From assembly GCA_016712445.1 (NCBI GenBank), contig JADJRB010000001.1, positions 2,294,001 through 2,358,000 on the forward strand: a stretch of DNA of 64,000 nucleotides. Direction: 5' to 3'. Positions 32,504 through 40,915 of this stretch are shown here, piece after piece. Numbering within the stretch: position 1 is the first letter of the stretch; the number at the start of each line of letters is the position of its first letter. Under the pieces are notes generated by a model. The model was given only the letters and a program-made list of their open reading frames with translations, did not search any database and was not told where the DNA came from. Source of the DNA: Acidobacteriota bacterium (GTDB lineage Bacteria > Pseudomonadota > Alphaproteobacteria > Caulobacterales > Hyphomonadaceae). The position numbers and the translations under genes are program-made.

Positions 32504-33922
32504 CTAAAAGTTCTTGACGATGTCCTCGACCATCTTCTTGGCGTCCGCGAGCAGCATCATCGTGTTGTCGTGGAAGAAGAGTTCGTTCTCGATGCCGGCA
32601 TAGCCCGAGCCCATCGAGCGCTTGATGAACAGCACCGTGCGGGCGTTCTCGACGTCGAGGATGGGCATGCCGTAGATCGGCGAGGTCTTGTCGGTTTTGG
32701 CCGCCGGGTTCGTCACGTCATTGGCGCCGATGACGAAGGCGACGTCCGAGGCGGAGAATTCCGAGTTGATGTCTTCGAGTTCGAAGACTTCATCATACGG
32801 CACCTGCGCTTCGGCGAGGAGGACGTTCATGTGACCCGGCATCCGGCCCGCGACGGGGTGGATGGCGTATTTCACTTCGACGCCTTCTTCCTTCAGCTTC
32901 TCGGCCATCTCCTTCAGCGCGTGCTGGGCCTGGGCGACGGCCATGCCGTAGCCGGGGACGATGATGACCTTGGAGGCGTTCTTCATGATGAAGGCGGCGT
33001 CTTCGGCAGAACCCTTCTTGTACGGACGATCCACCTTCGCGCCGCCGGCAGCGGCGGCGGCATCTTCGCCGCCGAAGCCGCCGAGGATCACCGAGATGAA
33101 GGAGCGGTTCATGCCTTTGCACATGATGTACGAAAGGATCGCGCCGGACGAGCCGACGAGCGCGCCGGTGATGATCAGCGCGAAATTGCCGAGCGTGAAG
33201 CCGAGGGCGGCAGCGGCCCAGCCGGAATAGGAGTTCAGCATCGACACGACGACCGGCATGTCGGCGCCGCCGATGGGGATGATCAGCGTGATGCCGAGGA
33301 TCAGCGCGAGGACGGTGAGGCCCCAGAAGGCCCAGTGGGCCTGGCCGCCGGACATGATCAGGATGACCGTCAGCGCGACAACACCGCCTGCGAGGGCGAG
33401 GTTCAGCAGGTGGCGGGCGGGCAGCAGGATCGGCGCGCCGCTCATGTTGCCGTTGAGTTTCGCGAAGGCGATGATCGAGCCGGTGAAGGTGAGGGCGCCG
33501 ATGGCGGAGCCGAGGCCGAGTTCGATCAGCGAGGCCGACTTGATACCGGTAATGCCCATGATGCCGAAGCTTTCCGGCGCGTAGAGCGCGGCGGAGGCGA
33601 CGAGCACGGCGGCGAGGCCGACGAGCGAGTGGAAGGCCGCGACGAGCTGCGGCATGTCGGTCATCGGGATCTTGCGGGCGATGTAGGCGCCGATGGTGCC
33701 GCCGATGGCGACGGCGCCGAGGATCAGCGCCCACGTGGTCGGATCAAGCTGGTCCCAGATGAGGACGATGGAGGTGGCCACCGCGATGGCCATGCCGATC
33801 ATGCCATTGCGGTTGCCCTTCTGGCTGGTCGCGGGGCTGGAGAGGCCGCGCAGCGCCAGGATGAAGAGGATGCCCGAGGCGAGATAAAGCAGGGGCGCCC
33901 AGGTCGAATGGAACTGTTCCAA
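32504..33922 (-). CDS. pntB: NAD(P) transhydrogenase subunit beta
   Basis: A 472-residue PntB: the membrane domain (about eight hydrophobic segments in residues 1-270) plus the NADP(H)-binding dIII domain at the C-terminus (VIIVPGYGMAVAQAQHALKEM, HPVAGRMPGHMNVLLAEA, VIGANDVTNPAAKTDKTSPIYGMPILDVENA). With the two alpha parts it couples proton flow to hydride transfer from NADH to NADP+. Last gene of the operon pntAa-pntAb-pntB, 2 bases after pntAb; a dense set of palindromes follows. Confidence 0.96.
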   Translation of the reverse strand: MEQFHSTWAPLLYLASGILFILALRGLSSPATSQKGNRNGMIGMAIAVATSIVLIWDQLDPTTWALILGAVAIGGTIGAYIARKIPMTDMPQLVAAFHSLVGLAAVLVASAALYAPESFGIMGITGIKSASLIELGLGSAIGALTFTGSIIAFAKLNGNMSGAPILLPARHLLNLALAGGVVALTVILIMSGGQAHWAFWGLTVLALILGITLIIPIGGADMPVVVSMLNSYSGWAAAALGFTLGNFALIITGALVGSSGAILSYIMCKGMNRSFISVILGGFGGEDAAAAAGGAKVDRPYKKGSAEDAAFIMKNASKVIIVPGYGMAVAQAQHALKEMAEKLKEEGVEVKYAIHPVAGRMPGHMNVLLAEAQVPYDEVFELEDINSEFSASDVAFVIGANDVTNPAAKTDKTSPIYGMPILDVENARTVLFIKRSMGSGYAGIENELFFHDNTMMLLADAKKMVEDIVKNF

Positions 33923-33924
33923 GG

Positions 33925-34293
33925 CTACTGCCCCTTCTTCTTGTACATGGCCAGCATGCGCTGGGTGACGAGGAAGCCGCCGAAGATGTTGACGCTGGCC
34001 AGCATCACGGCGACCGCGCCGAGGATCTTGGCGATCCAGCCTTCCGACGAGAGACCGTGGGCGGCGGCGGCGACGAGCGCGCCGACGACGATGACCGAGG
34101 AGATGGCGTTGGTGACGGCCATCAGCGGCGTGTGCAGGGCAGGCGTGACCGACCAGACGACGTAATAGCCGACGAAGCAGGCGAGCGCGAAGATGGCCGC
34201 GAGGAAGACCGTGGAGTTGATGCCGCCCGCGTCAGCATAGGCGGGGAGGGCGAGCGCCGCGAGGGCGAGGATGGACAGGGCGCGTTTCATCAC
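33925..34293 (-). CDS. pntAb: NAD(P) transhydrogenase subunit alpha part 2
   Basis: A 122-residue membrane subunit with a short signal-like start and three more hydrophobic segments, including FVGYYVVWSVTPALHTPLMAVTNAISSVIVVGAL, the conserved HTPLMxxTNAISG-like motif of the alpha membrane domain. In alphaproteobacteria the alpha chain is split into NAD-binding and membrane parts, as here. It overlaps pntAa by four bases and precedes pntB by 2 bases. Confidence 0.95.
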   Translation of the reverse strand: MMKRALSILALAALALPAYADAGGINSTVFLAAIFALACFVGYYVVWSVTPALHTPLMAVTNAISSVIVVGALVAAAAHGLSSEGWIAKILGAVAVMLASVNIFGGFLVTQRMLAMYKKKGQ

Positions 34294-35417
34294 TTGAGCC
34301 TTTCGCTGACGGTGGCGCCATTGCGGGTGAGCAGCATGGCTTTGACGATCTCGTCGTCCGTATCGAGATTGAGCGCGCCGCCCTCGGCTGTGATCAGCGG
34401 AAGGAAGGACAGGAGGTTCTTCGCAAACAGCGAGGACGAATCAGCCGGCAGGCGGCCGGGCAGGTTCGAGAAGCCGGCGACCTTGACGCCGTTCACGTCG
34501 ACGATCTCGTCCGCCTTCGAGAGCGGGCAGTTGCCGCCCTGGCTGACCGCCATGTCGACGATCACCGAGCCCGGCTTCATCGATTTCACCATTTCCTCCG
34601 TGATCAGGACGGGCGCGGCGCGGCCGGGGATCAGGGCGGTGGTGATGACAATATCCTGCTTGGCGATGTGGCTGGCGGTGAGCGCGGCCTGTTTCGCCTG
34701 GTACTCGGCCGACATTTCCTTGGCGTAGCCAGCGGCGGTTTCGGCGGCCTTGAACTCGTCATCCTCGACCGCGATGAATTTGGCGCCGAGCGAGGCGACC
34801 TGTTCCTTGGCGGCGGGGCGGACATCGTTGGCGGTGACGACCGCGCCGAGGCGGCGGGCGGTGGCGATGGCCTGGAGGCCGGCCACACCGGCGCCCATGA
34901 CGAAGACCTTGGCCGGGGCGACGGTGCCTGCGGCGGTCATCATCATCGGCATGGCGCGGCCATAGATCTGAGCGCCTTCGATGACGGCGCGGTAGCCGGC
35001 GAGGTTGGACTGGGACGAGAGGGCGTCCATCGACTGGGCGCGGGTGATGCGCGGGGTGAATTCCATAGAGAGCGCGGCGATCTTCCGGGCGTTCAGCGCG
35101 GCGACTTCGCCGGCCGGGTAGGCGAACGGCTCCATCAGGGCGATCAGGGCCGACCCTTCGGGCAGGGCATCGATCTCGCCCGGCTCGGGCCGGCGCACCT
35201 TAAAGACGATATCGGCGCCCTTGGCGGCCTCGGCCGGTGAGGCGGCGATGGCCGCGCCGGCATCCGTGAAGGCCGGATCAGGAAAACCGGCGACCGTGCC
35301 GGCCCCGGATTCCACCGTGATCGTGTGGCCGAGACCCACAAGCTTCTTGACTGTCTCCGGGGTTGCCGCCACGCGGGTTTCGCCGGGTCGCCGTTCTTTG
35401 AGCACTGATATCTTCAT
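34290..35417 (-). CDS. pntAa: NAD(P) transhydrogenase subunit alpha part 1
   Basis: A 375-residue NAD(H)-binding subunit (dI), homologous to alanine dehydrogenase. Features: MKISVLKERRPGETRVAATPETV, SMEFTPRITRAQSMDALSSQSNLAGYRAV (mobile-loop region), and the Rossmann segment VFVMGAGVAGLQAIATARRLGAVVTANDVRP. The ATG at 35417 is chosen because it begins the family N-terminus; the frame is open 36 bases further. Divergent from an SDR gene, with 59 bases between starts that must hold both promoters. Confidence 0.95.
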   Translation of the reverse strand: MKISVLKERRPGETRVAATPETVKKLVGLGHTITVESGAGTVAGFPDPAFTDAGAAIAASPAEAAKGADIVFKVRRPEPGEIDALPEGSALIALMEPFAYPAGEVAALNARKIAALSMEFTPRITRAQSMDALSSQSNLAGYRAVIEGAQIYGRAMPMMMTAAGTVAPAKVFVMGAGVAGLQAIATARRLGAVVTANDVRPAAKEQVASLGAKFIAVEDDEFKAAETAAGYAKEMSAEYQAKQAALTASHIAKQDIVITTALIPGRAAPVLITEEMVKSMKPGSVIVDMAVSQGGNCPLSKADEIVDVNGVKVAGFSNLPGRLPADSSSLFAKNLLSFLPLITAEGGALNLDTDDEIVKAMLLTRNGATVSERLK

Positions 35418-35476
35418 GGCGCCTTGGATTAGGTTAAACGTTGCGCAGTGCAACCGTTATTTTGGAGGTTTGGGGC

Positions 35477-36244
35477 ATGAGCTTGTTTAGTCTGGCTAAC
35501 AGGACAGCCCTCGTGACGGGCGCGTCAAGCGGCCTTGGCGAACATTTTGCGCATGTGCTGGCCGGGGCCGGTGCCACGGTCGTGCTGGCGGCGCGGCGGA
35601 TGGACAGGCTGGAAGGCGTTGCCGAGGCGATCTCGCGGGCCGGCGGGCAGGCCCTTCCGGTCGAGATGGACGTGACGGACGAGGGCAGCGTCGTGGCGGC
35701 GTTCGATTCGATCAAGGAAGCGCTTGGGCGGCCGTGCGACATCCTCGTCAACAATTCCGGCATGTCGCGCGAGGGCTGGTTCCGCGAGCAGAGCGAGGAA
35801 GACTGGGACGCGGTGATCGAGACGAACCTGACCGGCGTCTGGCGGGTCGGCAAGCATGCGACCAATGCCATGATCGATGCCAAGGTGAAGGGGTCGATCA
35901 TCAACATCGCCTCCATCACCGCGCACCGGACGCAACTGATGACGACCGCGTATTGCGTGTCGAAGGCGGGGGTCGACCATCTGACGCGGCACATGGCGCT
36001 GGAGAGCGCGCGCTATGGCATCCGGGTCAACGCAATCTCGCCGGGCTATTACAAGACGGCGATCAATGACGAGTATCTCGACTCGGAGGCGGGTGAGGCG
36101 ATGCGCAAGCGCGTGCCGATGCGGCGGTTCGGGGAGTACAAGGAACTCGACGGGGCGCTGCTGCTGCTGGCGTCGGACGCGGGCAGCTACATGACGGGCT
36201 CAACCCTGGTGGTCGACGGCGGGCATTTGCTGATCCCGCTTTAG
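35477..36244 (+). CDS. Short-chain dehydrogenase/reductase
   Basis: A 255-residue classical SDR with TGASSGLG (residues 14-21), NNSG (92-95, a variant of NNAG), Ser146 and YCVSK (Tyr159, Lys163), ending SGSTLVVDGGH-like (TGSTLVVDGGHLL). The probable substrate is an alcohol or ketone; the sequence does not say which. GGAGG lies about 9 bases before the ATG at 35477. Divergent from the transhydrogenase operon. The next gene on the opposite strand is unrelated. Confidence 0.88.
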   Translation: MSLFSLANRTALVTGASSGLGEHFAHVLAGAGATVVLAARRMDRLEGVAEAISRAGGQALPVEMDVTDEGSVVAAFDSIKEALGRPCDILVNNSGMSREGWFREQSEEDWDAVIETNLTGVWRVGKHATNAMIDAKVKGSIINIASITAHRTQLMTTAYCVSKAGVDHLTRHMALESARYGIRVNAISPGYYKTAINDEYLDSEAGEAMRKRVPMRRFGEYKELDGALLLLASDAGSYMTGSTLVVDGGHLLIPL

Positions 36245-36296
36245 GGCAAGCACGTGCGGCCGGACGCGGGGGTGAGCCGGCCGGTTTCTGGTTGAG

Positions 36297-36427
36297 CTCT
36301 CCGCAGACCCCTGCGCAGGCAGGGGGCCAGTTCTTGCGGCGGAGGCGAAGTCTGGATGCCTGCCTTCGCAGGCATCTGCGGAGAGGGTGCAGATTGATGC
36401 ACTGGGTCCCGGCTTTCGTCGGGATGA
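36297..36427. repeat. Cluster of palindromic repeat units
   Basis: Outer arms CTCTCCGCAGA (36297-36307) and TCTGCGGAGAG (36375-36385) enclose ATGCCTGC-CTTC-GCAGGCAT at 36356-36375. Downstream, 36401-36427 is a diverged single copy of the 27-base arm seen at 32406-32432 (two visible base differences in the central part). The whole lies between converging genes. Confidence 0.6.
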
Positions 36428-36434
36428 GCGGCGT

Positions 36435-36821
36435 CTAGGAGGTGTTGGGCGTGACGAGGGCACAAGTCCCCTCCGTCACCTTCGGTGACACTTCGCCCGA
36501 AGTGCGGGGGAGAATGGCGGCAGCGAGCGCCTCAAGGTCGAGGCAGGCCGGAACGGCAGACTCCCACGAGGGGTCCGTCAGGGGACGGAAGGTTCTCTGG
36601 GCGGGCTTATAGGCGTTGGGGTCTGGCTTGGCGACGACACAGTGGATGTCGACGAAGCCCCATTCGTTGACTGAATAGAGCGCGTTGCCGATTCCGTGTG
36701 CTTTGAACCAGCGCATCAGGCGGTTCAGTTCCCACCAGAGGATCAGCCAGCACAGCGGATGCACATGCGCGAAGAAGGGCGCGAAGTGCGGGTGGCTGCG
36801 AAGGCGGGCGATGGAGTACAT
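36435..36821 (-). CDS. Uncharacterised protein
   Basis: A 128-residue protein, tryptophan- and histidine-rich in its first half (HFAPFFAHVHPLCWLILWWELNRLMRWFKAHGIGNALYSVNEWGFVDIHCVVAKPDPNAYKP). One hydrophobic stretch around residues 20-33 could touch the membrane. The composition is protein-like, and the 5' end sits at a clean intergenic boundary. No family recognised. The 3' end runs close to the repeat cluster. Moderate confidence that it is expressed. Confidence 0.5.
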   Translation of the reverse strand: MYSIARLRSHPHFAPFFAHVHPLCWLILWWELNRLMRWFKAHGIGNALYSVNEWGFVDIHCVVAKPDPNAYKPAQRTFRPLTDPSWESAVPACLDLEALAAAILPRTSGEVSPKVTEGTCALVTPNTS

Positions 36822-37007
36822 GCCGCGCAGTATAACTCCGCGTGCGGAGGGGTGGCGTAAGTTTTGGACAACTATTTTATAACCCGCTGGCGCGCTTAGC
36901 TATTTTGTTTTCGGGAGGGGGCAAAAGCGTTGCGTAAGTCCGCCCCGGCGCGAAACCCGCGAAGGCGCTTGCCGCCGCCTGAAAGAGGCTCTAGACGAGC
37001 AGTACGC
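36822..37007. other. Intergenic leader upstream of the B12 riboswitch
   Basis: Locally AT-richer than its surroundings (for example TTGGACAACTATTTTATAACC around 36864-36883), so it probably holds the promoter for the B12 operon. A small hairpin CTCCGC-GT-GCGGAG lies at 36837-36850. No gene seen. I could not assign exact -35 and -10 boxes with proper spacing. Confidence 0.4.
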
Positions 37008-37170
37008 GAAAGGTGCCCGGGTCAACAGCCCGGGTGAAAAGGGAAGCCGGTGGGAATCCGGCGCTATGCCCGTAACTGTCAGCGGGGAGCCGCGCGAGCC
37101 ATACGCCACTGGGAAACCGGGAAGGCAGCTCGCACCGGCCTCGATCCGCAAAGCCAGGAGACCTGCCTGT
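37008..37170 (+). ncRNA. Cobalamin riboswitch
   Basis: Conserved cobalamin-riboswitch segments appear in order: AAAGGTGCC at the 5' side (37009-37017), GGGAAGCCGGTG (37041-37052), AATCCGGCGC (37055-37064), CCCGTAACTGT (37069-37079), the B12-box GCCACTGGG (37105-37113), GGGAAGGC, and GCCAGGAGACCTGCC (37153-37167). It lies directly upstream of a BtuB-like receptor and its uptake genes, which it should switch off when adenosylcobalamin is plentiful. Confidence 0.95.
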
Positions 37171-37211
37171 CGCCGTCGTGAGCTCGCCGCCCGGGACCAG
37201 GCGTAGGGCTG

Positions 37212-37249
37212 CGGAAGGCATCCTTCCGTTCATGCGACATGTCATGAAC
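37212..37249 (+). promoter_or_regulatory. Expression-platform hairpins of the cobalamin riboswitch
   Basis: Two adjacent stems: CGGAAGG-CAT-CCTTCCG (37212-37228) and GTTCATG-N8-CATGAAC (37228-37249). No T-run follows, so control is more likely by hiding the ribosome site AAGGAG at 37277-37282 than by termination. This mechanism is inferred. Confidence 0.5.
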
Positions 37250-37290
37250 CCGCCGCGGGCCATGCCCCGGCATTTGAAGGAGCTGTGGAC

Positions 37291-39141
37291 ATGATCCTCA
37301 GACTGACTTTGCTGAGCGCCTCCGCGCTGGCACTCAATTCATCCCTCGCCCACGCTGAAGACGCGCGCGTGCTCGATCCGGTCGAAGTGACCGGGCTGCG
37401 CCCTGTGGAGGCCGGCAAGGCAACGGTGTCGGTGTCCGTGCTGACGCCGGACGATCTGGCGGTTCGCCTGTCGCCGAACCCGGCTGACCAGCTGCGCGCG
37501 GTGCCCGGCGTGGCGGTATCGCGCTCCGGCAGCGTCGGCGGGCTGACGCAGGTGCGCCTACGCGGCGCGGAGGCGAACCATACGCTGGTGCTGTTCGAGG
37601 GAATCGAAGTGTCCGACCCGGTGACGGGCGATACCGATTTCGGCCTGCTGACCGCCTTGCCGGCGGGGCGGATCGAGGTGCTCCGCGGCGCGGCCTCGGC
37701 GATCCATGGATCGGACCCGATCGGCGGGGTTGTGTCGATTTCGGCAGGCGATACGCGCGGCATGTCCGCCTTTGCGGAGACGGGCAGCCTTGAAACACTG
37801 AACGGCGGCGCCGGCTGGCGCGGCGAGCGCTTCGGCGCGGCCGTGAACGGGTTCACGACCGAGGGCGTCGACACGTCAGGCACCGGCGGCGCGAAGGATG
37901 GATCGGACGCGTTGTCAGGCTTGCTGACGGCGAATTTTGATCTGGGGGCGGACTGGTCGCTGTCGCTGGTGGGGCTGGCGCGCAAGGCGGACGCCGACTT
38001 TGATGCGGATACGGATTTCGACGGCCTGCTGGACGATGAGGACCGGCGCACAGAGGCCGAGCAGCGCGTTGCGGGCGCGGCGCTCACTGGCGCGCTCGGG
38101 CCGCTCGACCATGTGGTAAAGGCGAGCTTCAGCGAGGTGCAGCGTGACAATTTCGCGGATGGTTCGCTCTCGGACGATTATACCGGGCGGCGCACCAAGC
38201 TCAGCTGGTCGCCGGGCTTTGTCGCGGGCGGTCACTCGGTGACCGGTCTCGTGGACTTCGAGCGCGAGACTTATGAGCGTTCGGACATTCAGTATGGCGG
38301 ACTGACGGATGCGTCCGAGGCATTCGAGTCGCTGGGGCTGGCGGGCGAATACCGGCTGGCGCTGGGCGCGTTCGATTTTGCCGCCTCGGCCCGGCATGAC
38401 GACAACAAGGGGCGGTTTGCGGATGCAGACACCTGGCGCCTTGGTGCCGGATACGCGATTGCGCCGGTCGGCGGACGGGTGCGTGCGTCGGTGGGCACCG
38501 GTGTTAAGAATCCAACGTTCACGGAGCTTTTCGGATTCTTCCCAGGCAGTTTCGTCGGCAACCCGGACCTCAAACCGGAAGAGTCCACCAGCTGGGAGGT
38601 TGGCTGGGACCAGACGATCGGCGACTTCAGCTGGTCGGCGACGTATTTCGAGGCGGATCTCGAGAACGAGATCTACACCGCGTTCAATCCGGACTTCACC
38701 TCCACCGCGCTGAACCGCGCCGGCAAGAGCGAGCGGATGGGCGTTGAACTAGCAGCACGCTGGCAGGTGCTGGAAAGACTTGCCCTGGCCGGGCAGGCGA
38801 GCGTGTTCGACTCGCAGGACGATGCCGGCGCGGACGAAATCCGCGTGCCGGAAGAGACGGCCTCGCTGAGCGTTGACTGGCGGGTGCGCGAGGACGGGCT
38901 GCGCCTCGGCGCGGCGCTGGACTATGTCGGCGCACAGGGTGATTTCAATTTCGGGCCATTCCCGGCACAACTGGTTGCGCTGGATGCCTATACGCTGGCT
39001 TCCCTGACGGTTGAATATCCGCTCACGGACCGTGTGGCACTGACCCTGCGGGGGGAGAACCTGCTGGACGAGACAGCGGTGGACGTGTTCGGCTATACCG
39101 GGCCGGGCGCCGGCGTGTTCGTGGGGTTGAAGGTGAAGTGA
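37291..39141 (+). CDS. btuB: TonB-dependent vitamin B12 receptor (BtuB-like)
   Basis: A 616-residue outer-membrane receptor. After a signal peptide (to about residue 22, ALNSSLAHA) comes a TonB-box-like VLDPVEVTG and a plug domain (PADQLRAVPGVAVSRSGSVGGLTQVRLRGAEANHTLVLFEGIEVSD, RIEVLRGAASAIHGSDPIGGVVSI). A 22-strand barrel follows, ending in an aromatic-poor strand VFVGLKVK. The riboswitch in front and the BtuF-BtuC-BtuD genes behind mark cobalamin as the cargo. The ATG at 37291 is 8 bases after AAGGAG; an in-frame GTG at 37285 is too close to it. It overlaps btuF by four bases. Confidence 0.92.
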   Translation: MILRLTLLSASALALNSSLAHAEDARVLDPVEVTGLRPVEAGKATVSVSVLTPDDLAVRLSPNPADQLRAVPGVAVSRSGSVGGLTQVRLRGAEANHTLVLFEGIEVSDPVTGDTDFGLLTALPAGRIEVLRGAASAIHGSDPIGGVVSISAGDTRGMSAFAETGSLETLNGGAGWRGERFGAAVNGFTTEGVDTSGTGGAKDGSDALSGLLTANFDLGADWSLSLVGLARKADADFDADTDFDGLLDDEDRRTEAEQRVAGAALTGALGPLDHVVKASFSEVQRDNFADGSLSDDYTGRRTKLSWSPGFVAGGHSVTGLVDFERETYERSDIQYGGLTDASEAFESLGLAGEYRLALGAFDFAASARHDDNKGRFADADTWRLGAGYAIAPVGGRVRASVGTGVKNPTFTELFGFFPGSFVGNPDLKPEESTSWEVGWDQTIGDFSWSATYFEADLENEIYTAFNPDFTSTALNRAGKSERMGVELAARWQVLERLALAGQASVFDSQDDAGADEIRVPEETASLSVDWRVREDGLRLGAALDYVGAQGDFNFGPFPAQLVALDAYTLASLTVEYPLTDRVALTLRGENLLDETAVDVFGYTGPGAGVFVGLKVK

Positions 39142-39935
39142 AGCGAGGGCTTCTCTGCCTGTGGATGATGGTTCTGGCCGGTCCTGCATTCGCAGGGCCG
39201 GCGAGGCCGACCGTTGTGTCGCTGGACTATTGTGCGGACCAGTTCGTGCTGGCGCTGGCCGACCGCGACCAGATCCTGGCGGTCTCGAAGGATGCAGAAC
39301 GCCAGTTCAGTCACCTGCGGGCGAAGGCAGCGGGCCTGCCCAAGGTGCGCGCCGCGGCGGAAGACGTGATTGCGCTCGGCCCGGACGTGGTAGTGCGCAG
39401 CTGGGGCGGGGACGCGCGGGCGCTGGCTTTCTATGAGCGTTTCGGCATCCGCACCGTGCAGCTCGGCTATGCGGACGATATTCAGGGTACGGCGGATGTG
39501 ACCCGGGCGGTCGCGGCCGAGATCGGGCAGGCGGCGCGGGGCGAGGCGCTGATCGCCGCGATGCCGAAGCCGGCGCCGGCGACGGGCCGCAGCGCGCTCT
39601 ACGTGACGCCGGGCGGCGTCAGCGCGGGCAAGGGCACGATGATCGACGCGATCTTCCGGCAGGCCGGTCTCACCAATGCCAATCCGGGCGTAGGCTGGAC
39701 CGGGTTGCCGCTCGAGCAGCTGGTGCGGGCGCCGCCGTCGCTGATGTTGACAGCGTTTTTCGGGTTTGACGACGATGCGACGGATCGCTGGTCGGTGTCG
39801 CGCCATCCGGTGATGCAGCGGCTGATGCGCGAAGCTGAGGTGATTGCGATGGACGAGTCGCGCGTCTCGTGTGCGGCCTGGCTGGTGGCGGACGAGGGCG
39901 CGGCGATTGCGGCCGCGCTGGAGGCGGCGCGATGA
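39138..39935 (+). CDS. btuF: Periplasmic cobalamin-binding protein (BtuF-like)
   Basis: A 265-residue class III ABC binding protein with signal peptide MKRGLLCLWMMVLAGPAFA. The mature part has VVSLDYCADQFVLALADRDQILAVS, AAAEDVIALGPDVVV and AAMPKPAPATGRSALYV, typical of BtuF/FecB proteins. It delivers B12 from the periplasm to the permease. The start is a GTG inside the end of btuB (GTGA overlap), and the stop overlaps btuC (ATGA), so the whole operon is translationally coupled. Confidence 0.88.
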   Translation: MKRGLLCLWMMVLAGPAFAGPARPTVVSLDYCADQFVLALADRDQILAVSKDAERQFSHLRAKAAGLPKVRAAAEDVIALGPDVVVRSWGGDARALAFYERFGIRTVQLGYADDIQGTADVTRAVAAEIGQAARGEALIAAMPKPAPATGRSALYVTPGGVSAGKGTMIDAIFRQAGLTNANPGVGWTGLPLEQLVRAPPSLMLTAFFGFDDDATDRWSVSRHPVMQRLMREAEVIAMDESRVSCAAWLVADEGAAIAAALEAAR

Positions 39936-40915
39936 GCCGGGTGACGGGCGGGCTGGTTGCGGCGGCGGTGATGCTGTTCGCGTTGTCGGCGCTGGCGGGC
40001 ACGGCGCCCTTGCCACTTGGCGATGCGTTGGCGGCGCTGGCAGGGCAGGGCGAGGCGGCGGCGCGCACGATTGTCTGGGAAATCCGCCTGCCGCGGGCGG
40101 CGGCGGCTTTCCTGGTGGGCGCGGCGCTCGGGCTCGCCGGCGCGGGGTTGCAGGGGCTGTTGCAGAACCCGCTGGCGGAGCCCGGCGTGCTGGGGGTGTC
40201 GGCCTTTGCGGCGCTGGGGGCGGTGGTCGCAATTTTCTTCGGCCTTGCGACGGTGAGCAGTTTTGCCGTGCCGCTGGCGGCGATTCTCGGCGCAGGCGTT
40301 GCCACGCTGTTGCTCGCCGTGGCGGCGGTGCGCGGCGCGGGCAGCGTGACGTTGCTGCTGATCGGTATCGGCCTCTCGAGTTTTGCCGGGGCGCTGATGT
40401 CGCTGGCGATGAACATGGCGCCGAACCCCTACAGCCTGTCGGACCTCGTGAACTGGATGATGGGCTCGGTGGCCAATCGTTCGTGGGCGGACGTGTGGCT
40501 GGCGGCGCCGGGCTTCGCCATTGGCGCGGCGCTGGTGTTGGTGGCGGGGCCGGGCCTGCGCGCGCTGAGCCTTGGTGAGGAGACGGCGGCGAGCCTCGGC
40601 GCAGACCCGAAGCGCACGCGGCTGCTGGTGATCGCTGGCACCTCGCTGCTGGCGGGGGTGAGTGTCGCGTCGGCGGGCGCGATCGGGTTTGTCGGGATCG
40701 TGGCGCCGCATGTGGTGCGGCCATTCGTGCGGCATGACCCGCAGCGGCTATTGGTGCCTTCGGCGCTGCTGGCGGGGATCGTGTTGCTGGCGGCGGACCT
40801 CGCGGTGCGCGTGCTACCTTTCCAGCAGGAACTGAAGCTGGGCGTGGCGGCGGCGCTGGTCGGCGGGCCGGTGTTCATCTGGATCGCCGCGCGGCTCGGG
40901 CGGGCGGGCACATGA
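39932..40915 (+). CDS. btuC: Cobalamin ABC transporter permease (BtuC/FecCD family)
   Basis: A 327-residue permease with about ten hydrophobic segments. FecCD hallmarks: WEIRLPRAAAAFLVGAALGLAGAGLQGLLQNPLAEPGVLGVSAFAALGAV, SLADLVNWMMGS-like SLSDLVNWMMGSV, GAIGFVGIVAPHVVRPFVRHDPQRLLVPSALLAG. It forms the membrane channel of the B12 importer with BtuD. The ATG at 39932 overlaps the btuF stop; longer upstream frames lie over btuF and are not used. Confidence 0.93.
   Translation: MSRVTGGLVAAAVMLFALSALAGTAPLPLGDALAALAGQGEAAARTIVWEIRLPRAAAAFLVGAALGLAGAGLQGLLQNPLAEPGVLGVSAFAALGAVVAIFFGLATVSSFAVPLAAILGAGVATLLLAVAAVRGAGSVTLLLIGIGLSSFAGALMSLAMNMAPNPYSLSDLVNWMMGSVANRSWADVWLAAPGFAIGAALVLVAGPGLRALSLGEETAASLGADPKRTRLLVIAGTSLLAGVSVASAGAIGFVGIVAPHVVRPFVRHDPQRLLVPSALLAGIVLLAADLAVRVLPFQQELKLGVAAALVGGPVFIWIAARLGRAGT

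Noticed and set aside
32204..34165. A 653-codon plus-strand open frame across the repeats and pntB
   Set aside because: Runs through palindromic repeats and antisense to the transhydrogenase genes; low-complexity Asp/Glu/Gly-rich product.
39093..40724. A 543-codon minus-strand open frame opposite btuF and btuC
   Set aside because: Pro/Arg/Ala-rich shadow; the sense strand carries complete ABC-transporter genes with start-stop overlaps.
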